64,000 nt of DNA. Source: Candidatus Aminicenantota bacterium. Lineage in GTDB: Bacteria; Acidobacteriota; Aminicenantia; UBA2199. Position numbers and translations under genes: made by a program. Numbering within the stretch: the stretch's first letter is position 1; every line of letters begins with the position of its first letter. Below, piece by piece: positions 50,293 through 60,083 of this stretch. The notes below the pieces were generated by a model. The model did not search any database and was not told the origin of the DNA. It saw only the letters and a program-made list of their open reading frames with translations. Location: assembly GCA_026393835.1 (NCBI GenBank), contig JAPKZK010000038.1, positions 124,001 through 188,000 of the forward strand. The letters run 5' to 3'.

Positions 50293-50460
50293 ATGATAAA
50301 AGATATCATTGTAGAGGAAGTAAGGAGAGAAAGGGATAACCATGCATCCAAATTCAATTATGACATGCATGCGATCTACGAGGACTTAAAAAAGCAAGAA
50401 AAAAAGAGTAAACACAAATTTGTCACCTTACCTCCTAAATATATCAAAAAGTCAGCTTAA
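50293..50460 (+). CDS. Small antitoxin-like partner of the PIN gene
   Basis: 55 residues: MIKDIIVEEVRRERDNHASK then FNYDMHAIYEDLKKQEKKSK and HKFVTLPPKYIKKSA. GGAGGA at the end of the PIN gene serves as its RBS, 2-nt gap. The reverse order (toxin first) with a short charged partner DxxAIYEDLKxQExKS is typical of this PIN subgroup. Confidence 0.65.
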   Translation: MIKDIIVEEVRRERDNHASKFNYDMHAIYEDLKKQEKKSKHKFVTLPPKYIKKSA

Positions 50461-50488
50461 AAAAAACCACTGAACACAGGAAAGAGTT

Positions 50489-50587
50489 GAGGAAACCATC
50501 ATGGACTACCTGAAAACCGCCCGCATCCCGAAACTTACCCCCGCAGAAAAAAAAGAACCGGGCATCGAAGGGTTTAAGATCGAATAA
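50489..50587 (+). pseudogene. Second copy of the WD40-gene 3' end
   Basis: GAAACCATCATGGACTACCT... encodes ETIMDYLKTARIPKLTPAEK then KEPGIEGFKIE-stop. About 93 nt match 49525-49617 with about ten differences. It is either a relic of a tandem paralogue or a duplicate made when the PIN pair arrived. Confidence 0.75.
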
Positions 50588-50596
50588 GGAAAGACT

Positions 50597-50800
50597 CTGG
50601 CCCACGAATTACACGAATTTGCACGAAAAAAACAAGGTCCACAGATTACACTGATTTTCACAGATATTTTTTCCGCTCTTCCGCTCTTCTTCGCTTCCTC
50701 GCTTCCTGTTTTACCTTCATCATTCATCATTCATCATTCATCATTCTATATAAAGACTTGTCCACGTATGGGCGATTACACGGATTAACACTGATGAAAA
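50597..50800 (+). repeat. Cluster of word repeats (CACGAA, CACAGAT, ATTCATC)
   Basis: 50597-50625: CCACGAATTACACGAATTTG then CACGAAA. 50634-50667: CCACAGATTACACTGATTTT then CACAGAT. 50716-50748: iterated CATTCATCATT. 50757-50795: CCACGTATGGGCGATTACAC then GGATTAACACTGATGAAA. All belong to families seen elsewhere. Confidence 0.7.
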
Positions 50801-50845
50801 AGAAAAGGGGGCAGGGATCGGGAGTCGGGGGTCGCCCTCGCCCGT

Positions 50846-51025
50846 AAACCATGAAAACTTTTGCCACCAAGGCACGAAGGCACAAAGGTACACCAAGGGT
50901 TTTATTATTAAAAAATCCTTGACGACCTGCTGCCTGTTTTTCTTCTCTTCTTCTCTTCTTCGCTTCTTCTCTTCTATTTTTTCCCTCTTGGCGTCCTGGC
51001 GCCTTGGTGGCAAAATTTTCATTAC
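50846..51025 (+). repeat. Large CTTGGTG inverted word repeat
   Basis: Left arm CATGAAAACTTTTGCCACCA then AGGCACGAAGGCACAAAGGT; right arm CTTGGCGTCCTGGCGCCTTG then GTGGCAAAATTTTCAT. The centre holds a run of CTTCTCTTCTT words. The longest member of the family in this window. Two open frames inside it are by-products. Confidence 0.75.
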
Positions 51026-51044
51026 TCTTTTTGTTGTTTTTCTC

Positions 51045-51072
51045 TTGAAATCGAATCTTTTTCATATATAAT
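51045..51072 (+). promoter_or_regulatory. Predicted leaderless promoter at 51080
   Basis: TTGAAA at 51045-51050, 16 nt, TATAAT at 51067-51072, 7 nt to the ATG at 51080. No RBS. Confidence 0.65.
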
Positions 51073-51079
51073 TATAGGC

Positions 51080-51376
51080 ATGAAAACATTAGCAGAAAAG
51101 ATAGCCGGTTTATCATATTACCGTGACACTCACCCGGAAGTGGAAAACGTCCAGGTAAATCTATTAAGAAAAGCAGGACCAGGTAAAAGATTTTCCATAA
51201 CGCTTTCTTTATCGCAAGAGATGATCGCTTTATCCAAACAGGCTTTGAAAAAAGCTAATCCCGGTTTAAGCGATAATGAGCTAAAAATTCTTTTCATAAA
51301 GAATTGTTACGGCGCCGGCGCAGCGGAAAAAGTAAAAAAACGTATGATAGAAAAGGGCATGTATGCGGATCAATGA
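51080..51376 (+). CDS. Small protein paired with a nucleotidyltransferase
   Basis: 98 residues: MKTLAEKIAGLSYYRDTHPE, SITLSLSQEMIALSKQALKKANPGLSDNELKILFIKNCYGAGAAEKVKKRM. It precedes and overlaps by 14 nt the nucleotidyltransferase gene, in the order antitoxin-toxin. The central helix-rich part (LSDNELKILFIKNCYG) is typical of small partners of DUF6036-like proteins. Role inferred. Confidence 0.6.
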   Translation: MKTLAEKIAGLSYYRDTHPEVENVQVNLLRKAGPGKRFSITLSLSQEMIALSKQALKKANPGLSDNELKILFIKNCYGAGAAEKVKKRMIEKGMYADQ

Positions 51377-51944
51377 ATTGTTCCCGGCACTAGCCCCGGT
51401 TGTTTCCGCTTTCGATAAGATTGGAATCCTTTACTATATCGGCGGTTCTATTTCAAGTTCTATTCATGGGATCCCCAGGACTACCATGGATATCGATATA
51501 ATTGCCGATATAAAACAGGAACATGTCGAAGCTTTATATTTGTTCCTGGAACCGGGATATTACATCGATAAAGACATGATCCGGGAGGCAATAAGACATC
51601 AGGCATCATTTAATATAATCCATTTTGATTCGATGATGAAAATAGATATCTTCGTTTTGAAAAAACGAGAATTTGACAGGGAGGCTTTTAAAAGGAAAAA
51701 ATTGGATGTCCAGGATATAGAGGGAAGTAGGTTCGAGTATTTTATTTCCTCACCGGAAGATATCATATTGAGCAAACTGGAGTGGTATAAAATGGGAGGT
51801 GAAGTATCTGAAAGGCAATGGAGAGATATTATCGGCGTTTTGAAAGTACAGGAGAATAACCTGGATATGGAATACTTAGAAAAATGGATTGATCGTTTAC
51901 AGCTTTCGGATTTATGGAAAAAGTTGCTCGATGAAAAAAAATGA
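51363..51944 (+). CDS. Nucleotidyltransferase-fold protein (toxin-like)
   Basis: 193 residues. YYIGGSISSSIHGIPRTTMDIDIIAD is the GGS...DxD core of nucleotidyltransferases of the AbiEii/DUF6036 type. The middle part MKIDIFVLKKREFDREAFKRKK has the third acidic residue, and SSPEDIILSKLEWYKMGGEVSERQWRDI is the conserved C-terminal helix pair. Probably modifies tRNA or protein as a toxin, neutralised by the upstream partner. Looks intact. Confidence 0.75.
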   Translation: MRINELFPALAPVVSAFDKIGILYYIGGSISSSIHGIPRTTMDIDIIADIKQEHVEALYLFLEPGYYIDKDMIREAIRHQASFNIIHFDSMMKIDIFVLKKREFDREAFKRKKLDVQDIEGSRFEYFISSPEDIILSKLEWYKMGGEVSERQWRDIIGVLKVQENNLDMEYLEKWIDRLQLSDLWKKLLDEKK

Positions 51945-51959
51945 GGCCCCCTCATGACC

Positions 51960-52065
51960 GAGGGGAAAAACGGGACAGGCGGAATTTTCCCCCAAGGGTA
52001 TATTATAAAAAACTTTTTATCTTGGTGTTCCTTGGTGTCTTCGTGCCCTGGTGGCTATTTAATTT
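51960..52065 (+). repeat. AAAACGGGACAGGCGG motif and CTTGGTG arm
   Basis: 51965-51990 (AAAAACGGGACAGGCGGAAT..) matches 20633-20662 closely and is echoed at 53294-53305. 52017-52063 iterates CTTGGTGTTC, CTTGGTGTC, TTCGTGCC and CTGGTGGCTATT. Confidence 0.6.
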
Positions 52066-52091
52066 TTTGTTTTCCATGGGACGCACGACCT

Positions 52092-53204
52092 TTAAAAATT
52101 TTTATAGATCAGCCATGATCTGAAAAAAGGGTTGATAAATTTGTATTCCTTTTTATATTCATAAATGATCTTTAATTGTTCCAGGCGCTGAAGCGCCTTC
52201 TTCACGGATGAAGGCTGGGTGATACCGGAAACTTTCAGGAACTCCGCCGAAAGAAGGTTTTTGCCGCCAACCCGGGCCAGGCCGGCAAGGCAGCGCAGTT
52301 GCTGACCGGTAAGCTGGGCAAAAGCAGCTTCATAGCCTTTTAATTCCCGGCTGTAAATTACTTCCAACGCCGCCGGGATAATATCCCCGGTTATATTATC
52401 CCCATAAGAAGTCCCCTCCCATACGGCCCCACATAACTGCTGCACATCCCCCGATACATCCTGGGCAATTTCAAATATTTTATCCAGCAATTGCGGCGTA
52501 ACGGTTCTTTTTCCCTGGCGAAATTTCTCTTGTAGAAATTCCCCGAATACGGCCCTGTCCAGTTCCCCTAAATTAAAAGTAATGGCTGATTTAAAAAAAG
52601 GACTGTCCGGGTGATTGAAAATTTCATCCATTTTGTTACGTACGCTGCCGGCAAAGATATACGGGATGTCCGTATGAAATTGTATCTTGCTTCTCAGTGT
52701 TGCCAGGATGACGGAAGCGTCTTCCAGGTTCAGTATATCCTGGAACTCGTCGAAAACCACTACCCATTTTTTCCGTTTCCTTTCAGAGTTAATGAAATCC
52801 AGCAGCCCTTCGATGGAATCGGGTTTTAATTTCACCGAAGCATCAAGCGACAGTGAAGGGGTCCCGGTGAGGGGGTCGATGGTAAGCGTCGGTTTTAAGT
52901 GGGCCATGGCTTTGAATATTTTTTCCACCACCCCGGCTTTTTGTTCCATGGAGATGATGGCTTTGATAATGCGCCGGCAGAAATCATCCACGGTTTTGAT
53001 TTCCATGATATCAATATAGAGGAGGTGGAGATTCTTCGATTGGCGAATTATTTCGTAGATCAAAGAGGTTTTTCCTATCCTTCTTTCGCCTTCCAGCAGG
53101 ATATTTTGACCCGAAGCAACCAGGTCTTTTAATTTTTCTTCTAGTCCCGGCCTGTGGCAAAAATCTTTATCGAAAACCACCTGGCCATACTTAAACGGGT
53201 TCAT
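52092..53204 (-). CDS. AAA ATPase of the archaeal-type (ATPase_2/AAA_35-like) family
   Basis: 370 residues. Walker A GERRIGKT at 39-46, Walker B WVVVFDEFQD at 147-156, FAGSVRNKMDEIF sensor strand near 198-210, and a C-terminal winged helix (LKVSGITQPSSVKKALQRLEQLKIIYEY, FRSWLIYKNF). Such single ATPases are common in accessory regions; partner and role are unknown. RBS GGAGGTAAAAC. Looks intact. Confidence 0.85.
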   Translation of the reverse strand: MNPFKYGQVVFDKDFCHRPGLEEKLKDLVASGQNILLEGERRIGKTSLIYEIIRQSKNLHLLYIDIMEIKTVDDFCRRIIKAIISMEQKAGVVEKIFKAMAHLKPTLTIDPLTGTPSLSLDASVKLKPDSIEGLLDFINSERKRKKWVVVFDEFQDILNLEDASVILATLRSKIQFHTDIPYIFAGSVRNKMDEIFNHPDSPFFKSAITFNLGELDRAVFGEFLQEKFRQGKRTVTPQLLDKIFEIAQDVSGDVQQLCGAVWEGTSYGDNITGDIIPAALEVIYSRELKGYEAAFAQLTGQQLRCLAGLARVGGKNLLSAEFLKVSGITQPSSVKKALQRLEQLKIIYEYKKEYKFINPFFRSWLIYKNF

Positions 53205-53273
53205 GTTTTACCTCCGTATTGCACTATATGGTATTACGCTAACTAGTGTAATACAAAAAAGCGCAATTTTCAA

Positions 53274-53291
53274 CCCCCCCCCATGCTGGGG
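53274..53291 (+). repeat. CCCCCATGCTGGGGG mini-palindrome, copy 2
   Basis: CAACCCCCCCCCATGCTGGG then GAGGAAAAACGGGACAG. Same palindrome as 47335 and 54899. Confidence 0.6.
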
Positions 53292-53334
53292 AGGAAAAAC
53301 GGGACAGACAAAAAAATTCCCTCCGCGGGTGCTA

Positions 53335-53363
53335 TTGACTATCGATTCAAAATTGTATATGAT
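53335..53363 (+). promoter_or_regulatory. Predicted leaderless promoter of the DUF3592 gene
   Basis: TTGACT at 53335-53340, 17 nt, TATGAT at 53358-53363, 6 nt to the ATG at 53370. It settles the start against an upstream ATG at 53283. Confidence 0.65.
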
Positions 53364-53369
53364 ATGTTT

Positions 53370-54290
53370 ATGACAGATCAAACTTTATCAACTACTCCCC
53401 AAGCGGGAATGTTTTCGCAGCGGATCAGCCGCCTGGTTGCACCGCCGCGATGGGTGCCGCTGCCAACGGCCTGCGCTGCCCTGACAGGTCTTATCGGCTT
53501 CGTCGGCGCCATCTTTTTCTCTTTCGGTATGCTTTTTATGTGGGTATTCGGGGCCGCGCTTCACCCGCTGGACGAGTGGCGCCTGTCCCGGTCTTATGCC
53601 GAAGCGCCGGCAATAATCGAATCGGTAAAGCCTACCAATGCCAATGTAAATAGAACACCGGTTTACGAATACCGCTTTCATTTTCAACCCGGGGACGGCG
53701 AACCGGTCAATGGAACATGTTATACCACCGGGCAAACCTGGCAAGACGGCGACCGCGTGGCAGCGCATTACCTGCCGGAAAATCCCGAAGTGGCCCGCCT
53801 GGAAGGCTCGCGGAGATCGATGTTCTCACCCTGGATAATTCTTTTTTTATTGATCTTTCCCACCGTGGGGCTTGCTTTTTTCGTCCCCCCCATCGTTTCC
53901 GGGGTGAAGAAAATAAAGCTCCTGCGTTCCGGGGAAATTACCGGGGCAACCAGCATCTCCTCAAGTCCTACCAATACCAGTATCAACAATGTACCGGTTA
54001 TGAAATATTCCTATGAATTCCGCGATCGCCTGGGGGCCATATACACGGGGGCATCCAAAGCCCTGCCTACGGAAAAAATCGGCGACGAAGCTGCTGAACC
54101 GATCCTCTATCTTCCCTCCAATCCGCAACAATCGATGCTGGTGGACGCATTACCGCTGAAATTACCGCTGGAAGTGGACGAAGAAGGGCATTGGCGCCAC
54201 CGCGGGTCCATCAAACCGGTGTTGCTTTTTCTCCTGGCCTGGAGCCTGGTGTTGGTCCACGTGGCTGTTGCTATCATCGTGCTTTTTTGA
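53370..54290 (+). CDS. DUF3592 membrane protein
   Basis: 306 residues from MTDQTLSTTPQAGMFSQRIS. Membrane segments near 35-65, 155-180 and 280-305. Two copies of the DUF3592 unit: APAIIESVKPTNANVNRTPVYEYRFHFQ..GDRVAAHYLPENPEVARL and ITGATSISSSPTNTSINNVPVMKYSYEFRD..PILYLPSNPQQSML. The ends face the outside as a beta-rich domain. Function unknown. Single gene. Confidence 0.8.
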   Translation: MTDQTLSTTPQAGMFSQRISRLVAPPRWVPLPTACAALTGLIGFVGAIFFSFGMLFMWVFGAALHPLDEWRLSRSYAEAPAIIESVKPTNANVNRTPVYEYRFHFQPGDGEPVNGTCYTTGQTWQDGDRVAAHYLPENPEVARLEGSRRSMFSPWIILFLLIFPTVGLAFFVPPIVSGVKKIKLLRSGEITGATSISSSPTNTSINNVPVMKYSYEFRDRLGAIYTGASKALPTEKIGDEAAEPILYLPSNPQQSMLVDALPLKLPLEVDEEGHWRHRGSIKPVLLFLLAWSLVLVHVAVAIIVLF

Positions 54291-54371
54291 AATTAAGATT
54301 CTCTGCCGGTGAAAGAATTCCTTTCCACAACCAAATCAATAGGGTACAGGAATTACCTGTTCCACTCTTGC

Positions 54372-54561
54372 TTAACTAATTCCTAACTGGAAACAAATAG
54401 CGCTATTTATGTCTGCTTTTATTTCGTCATCTTCGATTTCACCAAGCTTCCGGATAAGCCTCTTCTTATCTATTGTACGTATCTGATGACATAAAACAAG
54501 CGAATCTTTTTGAAGTCCTGACATCGCCGAAGAAATAAAAACTTCATTGGGGTAGATATTT
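54372..54561 (-). pseudogene. MazF/PemK toxin, 5' part deleted
   Basis: GRNIYPNEVFISSAMSGLQK, then DSLVLCHQIRTIDKKRLIRK and DDEIKADINSAICFQLGI. This is the C-terminal half of MazF (YPTEVFIS..GLxKDSxVLxxQIRTIDKxRL). The first about 40 residues, including the start, are missing right after the antitoxin stop, so a deletion joined antitoxin and toxin tail. An 80-codon frame starting inside the antitoxin exists but would not fold as MazF. Confidence 0.8.
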
Positions 54562-54810
54562 CTACCCTTTTTCTCCCCACTCTTCCAGGTCCAAATTTTC
54601 AAAATCGCGCTCAATTCCTTTAATATCCTCTAAATACATTGGGTCTGCCGCAGCCCGCCTTATCAGATTTATCTTGTTTGCAAAATCCTGCCTCCGCTTC
54701 TTCACCAGGAGAATGATTTCTACCAGGTCATCCTCTTCCAGGTAGTCGGGGACTTTTATCTTTACCTCATGATCTCCAGGGATACGCACAACTTGTCTTA
54801 TCGCTTCCAT
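54562..54810 (-). CDS. Antitoxin of the broken MazF module
   Basis: 82 residues: MEAIRQVVRIPGDHEVKIKV, PDYLEEDDLVEIILLVKKRRQDF, then IKGIERDFENLDLEEWGEKG. The acidic tail ending xDLxxWG is the toxin-binding end typical of MazE-like antitoxins. AAGGTG upstream. Intact although the toxin is truncated. Confidence 0.7.
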   Translation of the reverse strand: MEAIRQVVRIPGDHEVKIKVPDYLEEDDLVEIILLVKKRRQDFANKINLIRRAAADPMYLEDIKGIERDFENLDLEEWGEKG

Positions 54811-54898
54811 AAATACACCTTAAAATCGAAACAAGATATTAATTTATTTTTAATTAATAACAGAAGTATTGCAAGAAGTCAAGAAGATATTCTTTTTT

Positions 54899-54916
54899 CC
54901 CCCCCATGCTGGGGGT
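54899..54916 (+). repeat. CCCCCATGCTGGGGG mini-palindrome, copy 3
   Basis: CCCCCCCATGCTGGGGGTCC. Third copy; the flank up to 55015 also holds GGTAGGGAACAGG, a piece of the element at 2212/27270. Confidence 0.6.
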
Positions 54917-55015
54917 CCCATTTGTAGAACCGTTACGGCAGGAACGATTCGGGAACAACATCAGGCTCCGTTCCTCCACCAATCGGTAGGGAACAGGAAA
55001 AAGCAGGAAATTCTC

Positions 55016-56587
55016 CTATCCGCCTTTCGAAATAATATCCAACGCCGCTTTGACGCCGTCGGCGGCGGAACTGACTATCCCCCCCGCATAACCGCTGCCT
55101 TCACCGGATATATAAAGATTTTGCACCGCGTCCGAACGACCGCCCTTGTCCCGAACCGCCTGGACTAACGAAGAAGTCTTACTCTCAAGACCCAACATCA
55201 CCCCCTCCTCAAACCCCCGCAACTTCCGGCAAAAATCTTTCATTCCCTCTTTTAAAGATTCGATCACCTTCACAGGCAGGAGTTCGTTAAAATCCGCCGG
55301 CGCCAGGGCAAAGGGATAACTGGATTTACTAAAAACAGCCGAAACTTTCCCGGAAAGAAAATCGCCGATCTTACAGGCCGGCGCCGCATAACTATTGGAA
55401 ACCTGGAAAAATCTTTCCTCCAACCGCTGCAGCCATTCCAGCGCTTCCAGCGGTTCCGACTCTTTGTTTAACAGTTCATTAATATGAACCCCCGCCACAA
55501 CGGCCGCATTGCCAAAAACGGAATTTCTTGAATAATTACTCATGCCGTTGACAATATTGGCGCCTTTATAAGCAGCGGCGGGAACCACTTTCCCACCCGG
55601 ACACATGCAAAAGGAATATACCGGCAATAGGTTCGGTTTCTGAAAGGTGAGCCGGTATTCCGCAGCCTTAAGACCCGGAAGCGAAGCTTGACCCCACTGG
55701 GCAAGGTTGATCAACTCCTGCGCATGCTCCACGCGGCAGCCGATGGCAAACGGCTTCACCCGGAAAGGCACACCTTTGCGCATCAACATCCGGTACGTGT
55801 CATACGAAGAGTGACCCACGGCAAAAATAAAATATTGGGCCGCGATTTTCCCGGCGGCGGTTTCAACGGCCCGCATTTTCCCATTGACCAGGTCGATATT
55901 TTCCACTTTGGCGTCGAATAAAAACTGCCCGCCCTTTTCCATGAAATCCTGGCGCAAACGTTTAACGATTTTTCGCAAGTTATCGCTGCCCAGGTGGGGA
56001 TGCGCCAGGTAGGCGATTTCCTCAGGGGCGCCCCCTTTGATATAGATATCGAAAATGAACTCGCGTTCCCTGGAAATGGATTTGGTGCGGGAAGTGAGTT
56101 TGCCGTCGGAAAAAGTCCCGGCCCCACCCTCGCCAAATGCATAATTGCTGTTTTCTACCAGTTCCCCGGTTCTCTCGAAAGATGCGATATCTTTTACCCG
56201 CGTATCCACATCCGGCCCCTGCTCCAACAAGGTAACTTCAAAGCCCGCCAGCAGTAGGGTATAAGCGGCAAAGAACCCGGCAGGTCCACTGCCCACCACT
56301 ACTACTTTTTGATCCCGTTTCTTATAGGGGATGGAAAATGTTTCGTGGGGCAGCGCTCCCGGGCCGGGAAGGGCAGCGGAGGAGACCCCTACACGGATAT
56401 TCCAATATATATTTCCTTTTTCCCGGGCGTCCAGGCTTTGTTTCTCTATGGTATAGGAAAACTCTTTTATCCCCAGCTTCTTAGCGATTTTTCTCTTCAA
56501 CTCTTCCGCGGTAAAATCCGTAGGCAGCTTTATATCAAGCACGCGGCGCGCGCGCCCTATTGTAGAACTCTTATGGGAGGTTAACAT
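55016..56587 (-). CDS. COG2509-type FAD-dependent dehydrogenase
   Basis: 523 residues. An N-terminal RNA-binding-like domain (about 1-90), then VVVVGSGPAGFFAAYTLLLAGFEVTLLEQG (FAD loop), NSNYAFGEGGAGTFSDGKLTSRTK, FAVGHSSYDTYRMLMRKGVPF, CMCPGGKVVPAAA and the final GEGSGYAGGIVSSAADG. This is the uncharacterised flavoprotein family COG2509. Substrate unknown. Its ATG lies at the edge of the GAAGTCCAG element. Confidence 0.88.
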   Translation of the reverse strand: MLTSHKSSTIGRARRVLDIKLPTDFTAEELKRKIAKKLGIKEFSYTIEKQSLDAREKGNIYWNIRVGVSSAALPGPGALPHETFSIPYKKRDQKVVVVGSGPAGFFAAYTLLLAGFEVTLLEQGPDVDTRVKDIASFERTGELVENSNYAFGEGGAGTFSDGKLTSRTKSISREREFIFDIYIKGGAPEEIAYLAHPHLGSDNLRKIVKRLRQDFMEKGGQFLFDAKVENIDLVNGKMRAVETAAGKIAAQYFIFAVGHSSYDTYRMLMRKGVPFRVKPFAIGCRVEHAQELINLAQWGQASLPGLKAAEYRLTFQKPNLLPVYSFCMCPGGKVVPAAAYKGANIVNGMSNYSRNSVFGNAAVVAGVHINELLNKESEPLEALEWLQRLEERFFQVSNSYAAPACKIGDFLSGKVSAVFSKSSYPFALAPADFNELLPVKVIESLKEGMKDFCRKLRGFEEGVMLGLESKTSSLVQAVRDKGGRSDAVQNLYISGEGSGYAGGIVSSAADGVKAALDIISKGG

Positions 56588-56626
56588 TTGTCACTTCATC
56601 CGGCTCGGCGCCTTCAAGGCATGCTG

Positions 56627-56684
56627 CCTCCGGCGGCCAAAAACCCTTTTGAAAAAGGGTTTCTGGACTTCCTAAAACTTTTAT
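56627..56684 (-). repeat. GAAGTCCAGAAACC palindromic element, third copy
   Basis: On the reverse strand: AAAAGTTTTAGGAAGTCCAG, AAACCCTTTTTCAAAAGGGT, TTTTGGCCGCCGGAGGCAGC. Stem AAACCCTTTT/AAAAGGGTTT. It follows the lepB stop (56690) directly, a likely terminator. Confidence 0.8.
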
Positions 56685-56689
56685 TTATT

Positions 56690-57478
56690 TCAATATTTCT
56701 TAAATGTCCGGTTCCAACGGGTCTTGGTGAAGAAATTGGCAATGGTTTTAAAGAAATCTTTGACCTTATATATGAAACCGGTGGTCATGTACTCGTAAGA
56801 GGTGGATTCGTACGACCAATACACCCGCCAGGGTTTCCCGATGATATATTGCGCGGGAACCGGCCCCCAGGACCGGGAATCGAAACTGTGATTGCGGTTA
56901 TCCCCCATGCAAAAATAATGCCCCGGCGGCACCACGAATGCTTTACCGTTGGGAGTACCCATTAAAGAATCCCTGAACTGACGGGGAAACTCGGAATGCC
57001 AACGGAAAGGATTATCCGGCGGGAAGACATCCATGGGCGGCCTATCTTTAAACACCCGGTAAGGCTCTTGTATCAACTTACCATTTATATACACCAGGTC
57101 CCTATCGACCCGGATAGTGTCTCCCGGCAACGCAATTACCCGCTTTACCAGGTTTTTAGGTTCCATACCTTTATTGATTTCACTGGGACCGCTAAAGGTC
57201 ACGATCATGCCTCTTTCAATCACATGCTGGGGCAAAACCAACCGGTCCAGCGCCCCAAGGGATTGGGAATACGACACCTTGTCCACGAACAAATGGTCGC
57301 CCACCAGCATGGTGTCTTCCATGGAGGAAGAAGGGATGACATAGGTTTGCAGTAAAAAAGCATTGATGAAAAAAACAAAGATAACCACTTCGGCAATCAA
57401 TTCGATATATTCCCTGAATACCGTGACGCCCTGTTTTTTCTTTTCTTCGTGCTGATTTGTTTCTTTTTCTTCGTTCAT
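56690..57478 (-). CDS. lepB: Signal peptidase I
   Basis: 262 residues. One membrane helix (about 24-45), YVIPSSSMEDTMLVGDHLFVDK with catalytic S52, NLVKRVIALPGD with general-base K112, and VPPGHYFCMGDNRNHSFDSRSWGPV. Removes signal peptides outside the membrane. RBS not strong (GGGAAAGAATA). Length and motifs are normal. Confidence 0.95.
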   Translation of the reverse strand: MNEEKETNQHEEKKKQGVTVFREYIELIAEVVIFVFFINAFLLQTYVIPSSSMEDTMLVGDHLFVDKVSYSQSLGALDRLVLPQHVIERGMIVTFSGPSEINKGMEPKNLVKRVIALPGDTIRVDRDLVYINGKLIQEPYRVFKDRPPMDVFPPDNPFRWHSEFPRQFRDSLMGTPNGKAFVVPPGHYFCMGDNRNHSFDSRSWGPVPAQYIIGKPWRVYWSYESTSYEYMTTGFIYKVKDFFKTIANFFTKTRWNRTFKKY

Positions 57479-57559
57479 TTTTCTTTATTCTTTCCCGAAT
57501 ATTTTTTAAATCATGTTCTATTTTACCGCATATTCGACCCGGAATCAATGGCCGGCGCG

Positions 57560-59446
<1,887 letters not shown>

Positions 59447-59452
59447 CGAAGG

Positions 59453-59845
59453 TTACATTTCTAAAGTCGGTTCCGCTTCGCTGACTTTTTTCACCAGGAT
59501 TTCAAAGTCATCGATATTGAAGGGTTTTTCTATAAAAGCATCGGCCCTGCAATCCAGCGCCAGTTTATAGTTGGATTCCTTGTAAACGGCGCTTATGGCG
59601 ATGATTTTTACATTTTCCAGCGTGGGGTCATTTTTAATCGTAGTACACAATTCGATGCCGTGGATGCCGGGCAGCAGCAGGTCGCAGATGAGAAGTTCGG
59701 GTTTCTCTTTTCTCACCAATTCCAGGGCTTTTTTCCCCTCTTCCGCGCTGTAAACCTGGTATCCCAACCGGGCTAAAGTTTCTCCCACAACGATAATGAT
59801 TTTCTTGTCATCGTCGACTACGACGGCCTTTTTAATATTATTCAT
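59453..59845 (-). CDS. Single-domain response regulator
   Basis: 130 residues from MNNIKKAVVVDDDKKIIIVV. DD at 11-12, acceptor D55 in LLICDLLLPGIHG, T/S at IAISAVYKE, and K in IEKPFNIDD. No output domain, so it acts by binding a target or as phosphate donor for the hybrid kinase 6 nt downstream. GGAGGCGAGA before ATG 59845; the frame upstream to 59914 has no support. Confidence 0.9.
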   Translation of the reverse strand: MNNIKKAVVVDDDKKIIIVVGETLARLGYQVYSAEEGKKALELVRKEKPELLICDLLLPGIHGIELCTTIKNDPTLENVKIIAISAVYKESNYKLALDCRADAFIEKPFNIDDFEILVKKVSEAEPTLEM

Positions 59846-59944
59846 TCTCGCCTCCTGCCTCCAGGGCAATTTTATTCGTATATCAGGGCTTATATTATAT
59901 ACCATTTTCTTCAAAAAAAAAAATCAGCAATAATCATTGAAATA

Positions 59945-59990
59945 TATTCTTTTCGCCTTCGCGTCTTTTCGCCTATTTTCTCAGGGCGAT
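59945..59990 (+). repeat. CTTCGCG word repeat
   Basis: TTCTTTTCGCCTTCGCGTCT, TTTCGCCTATTTTCTCAGGG. A worn single arm upstream of the YIP1 gene. Confidence 0.5.
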
Positions 59991-59991
59991 G

Positions 59992-60020
59992 TTGAAATCC
60001 TCTTTTGATTCTGATACAAT
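59992..60020 (+). promoter_or_regulatory. Promoter of the YIP1-DUF2752 pair
   Basis: TTGAAA at 59992-59997, 17 nt, TACAAT at 60015-60020. An ATG follows 6 nt later (60027), the start of a predicted leaderless upstream ORF. Confidence 0.65.
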
Positions 60021-60026
60021 CCGACT

Positions 60027-60083
60027 ATGCATAAAAATCAGAAGAAGAACCCGTGTAAAGGAGGAAATAATGAACCAGGATGA
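60027..60083 (+). CDS. Leaderless upstream ORF overlapping the YIP1 start
   Basis: 18 codons, MHKNQKKNPCKGGNNEPG and a stop. It begins 6 nt after the -10 box, contains the AAAGGAGG site of the YIP1 gene and ends 14 nt inside it, in another frame. It may couple or limit YIP1 translation. Not confirmed as translated. Confidence 0.4.
   Translation: MHKNQKKNPCKGGNNEPG

Noticed and set aside
50727..51065. 112- and 93-codon reverse frames
   Set aside because: Made of the CTTGGTG and ATTCATC word repeats in the large inverted element.
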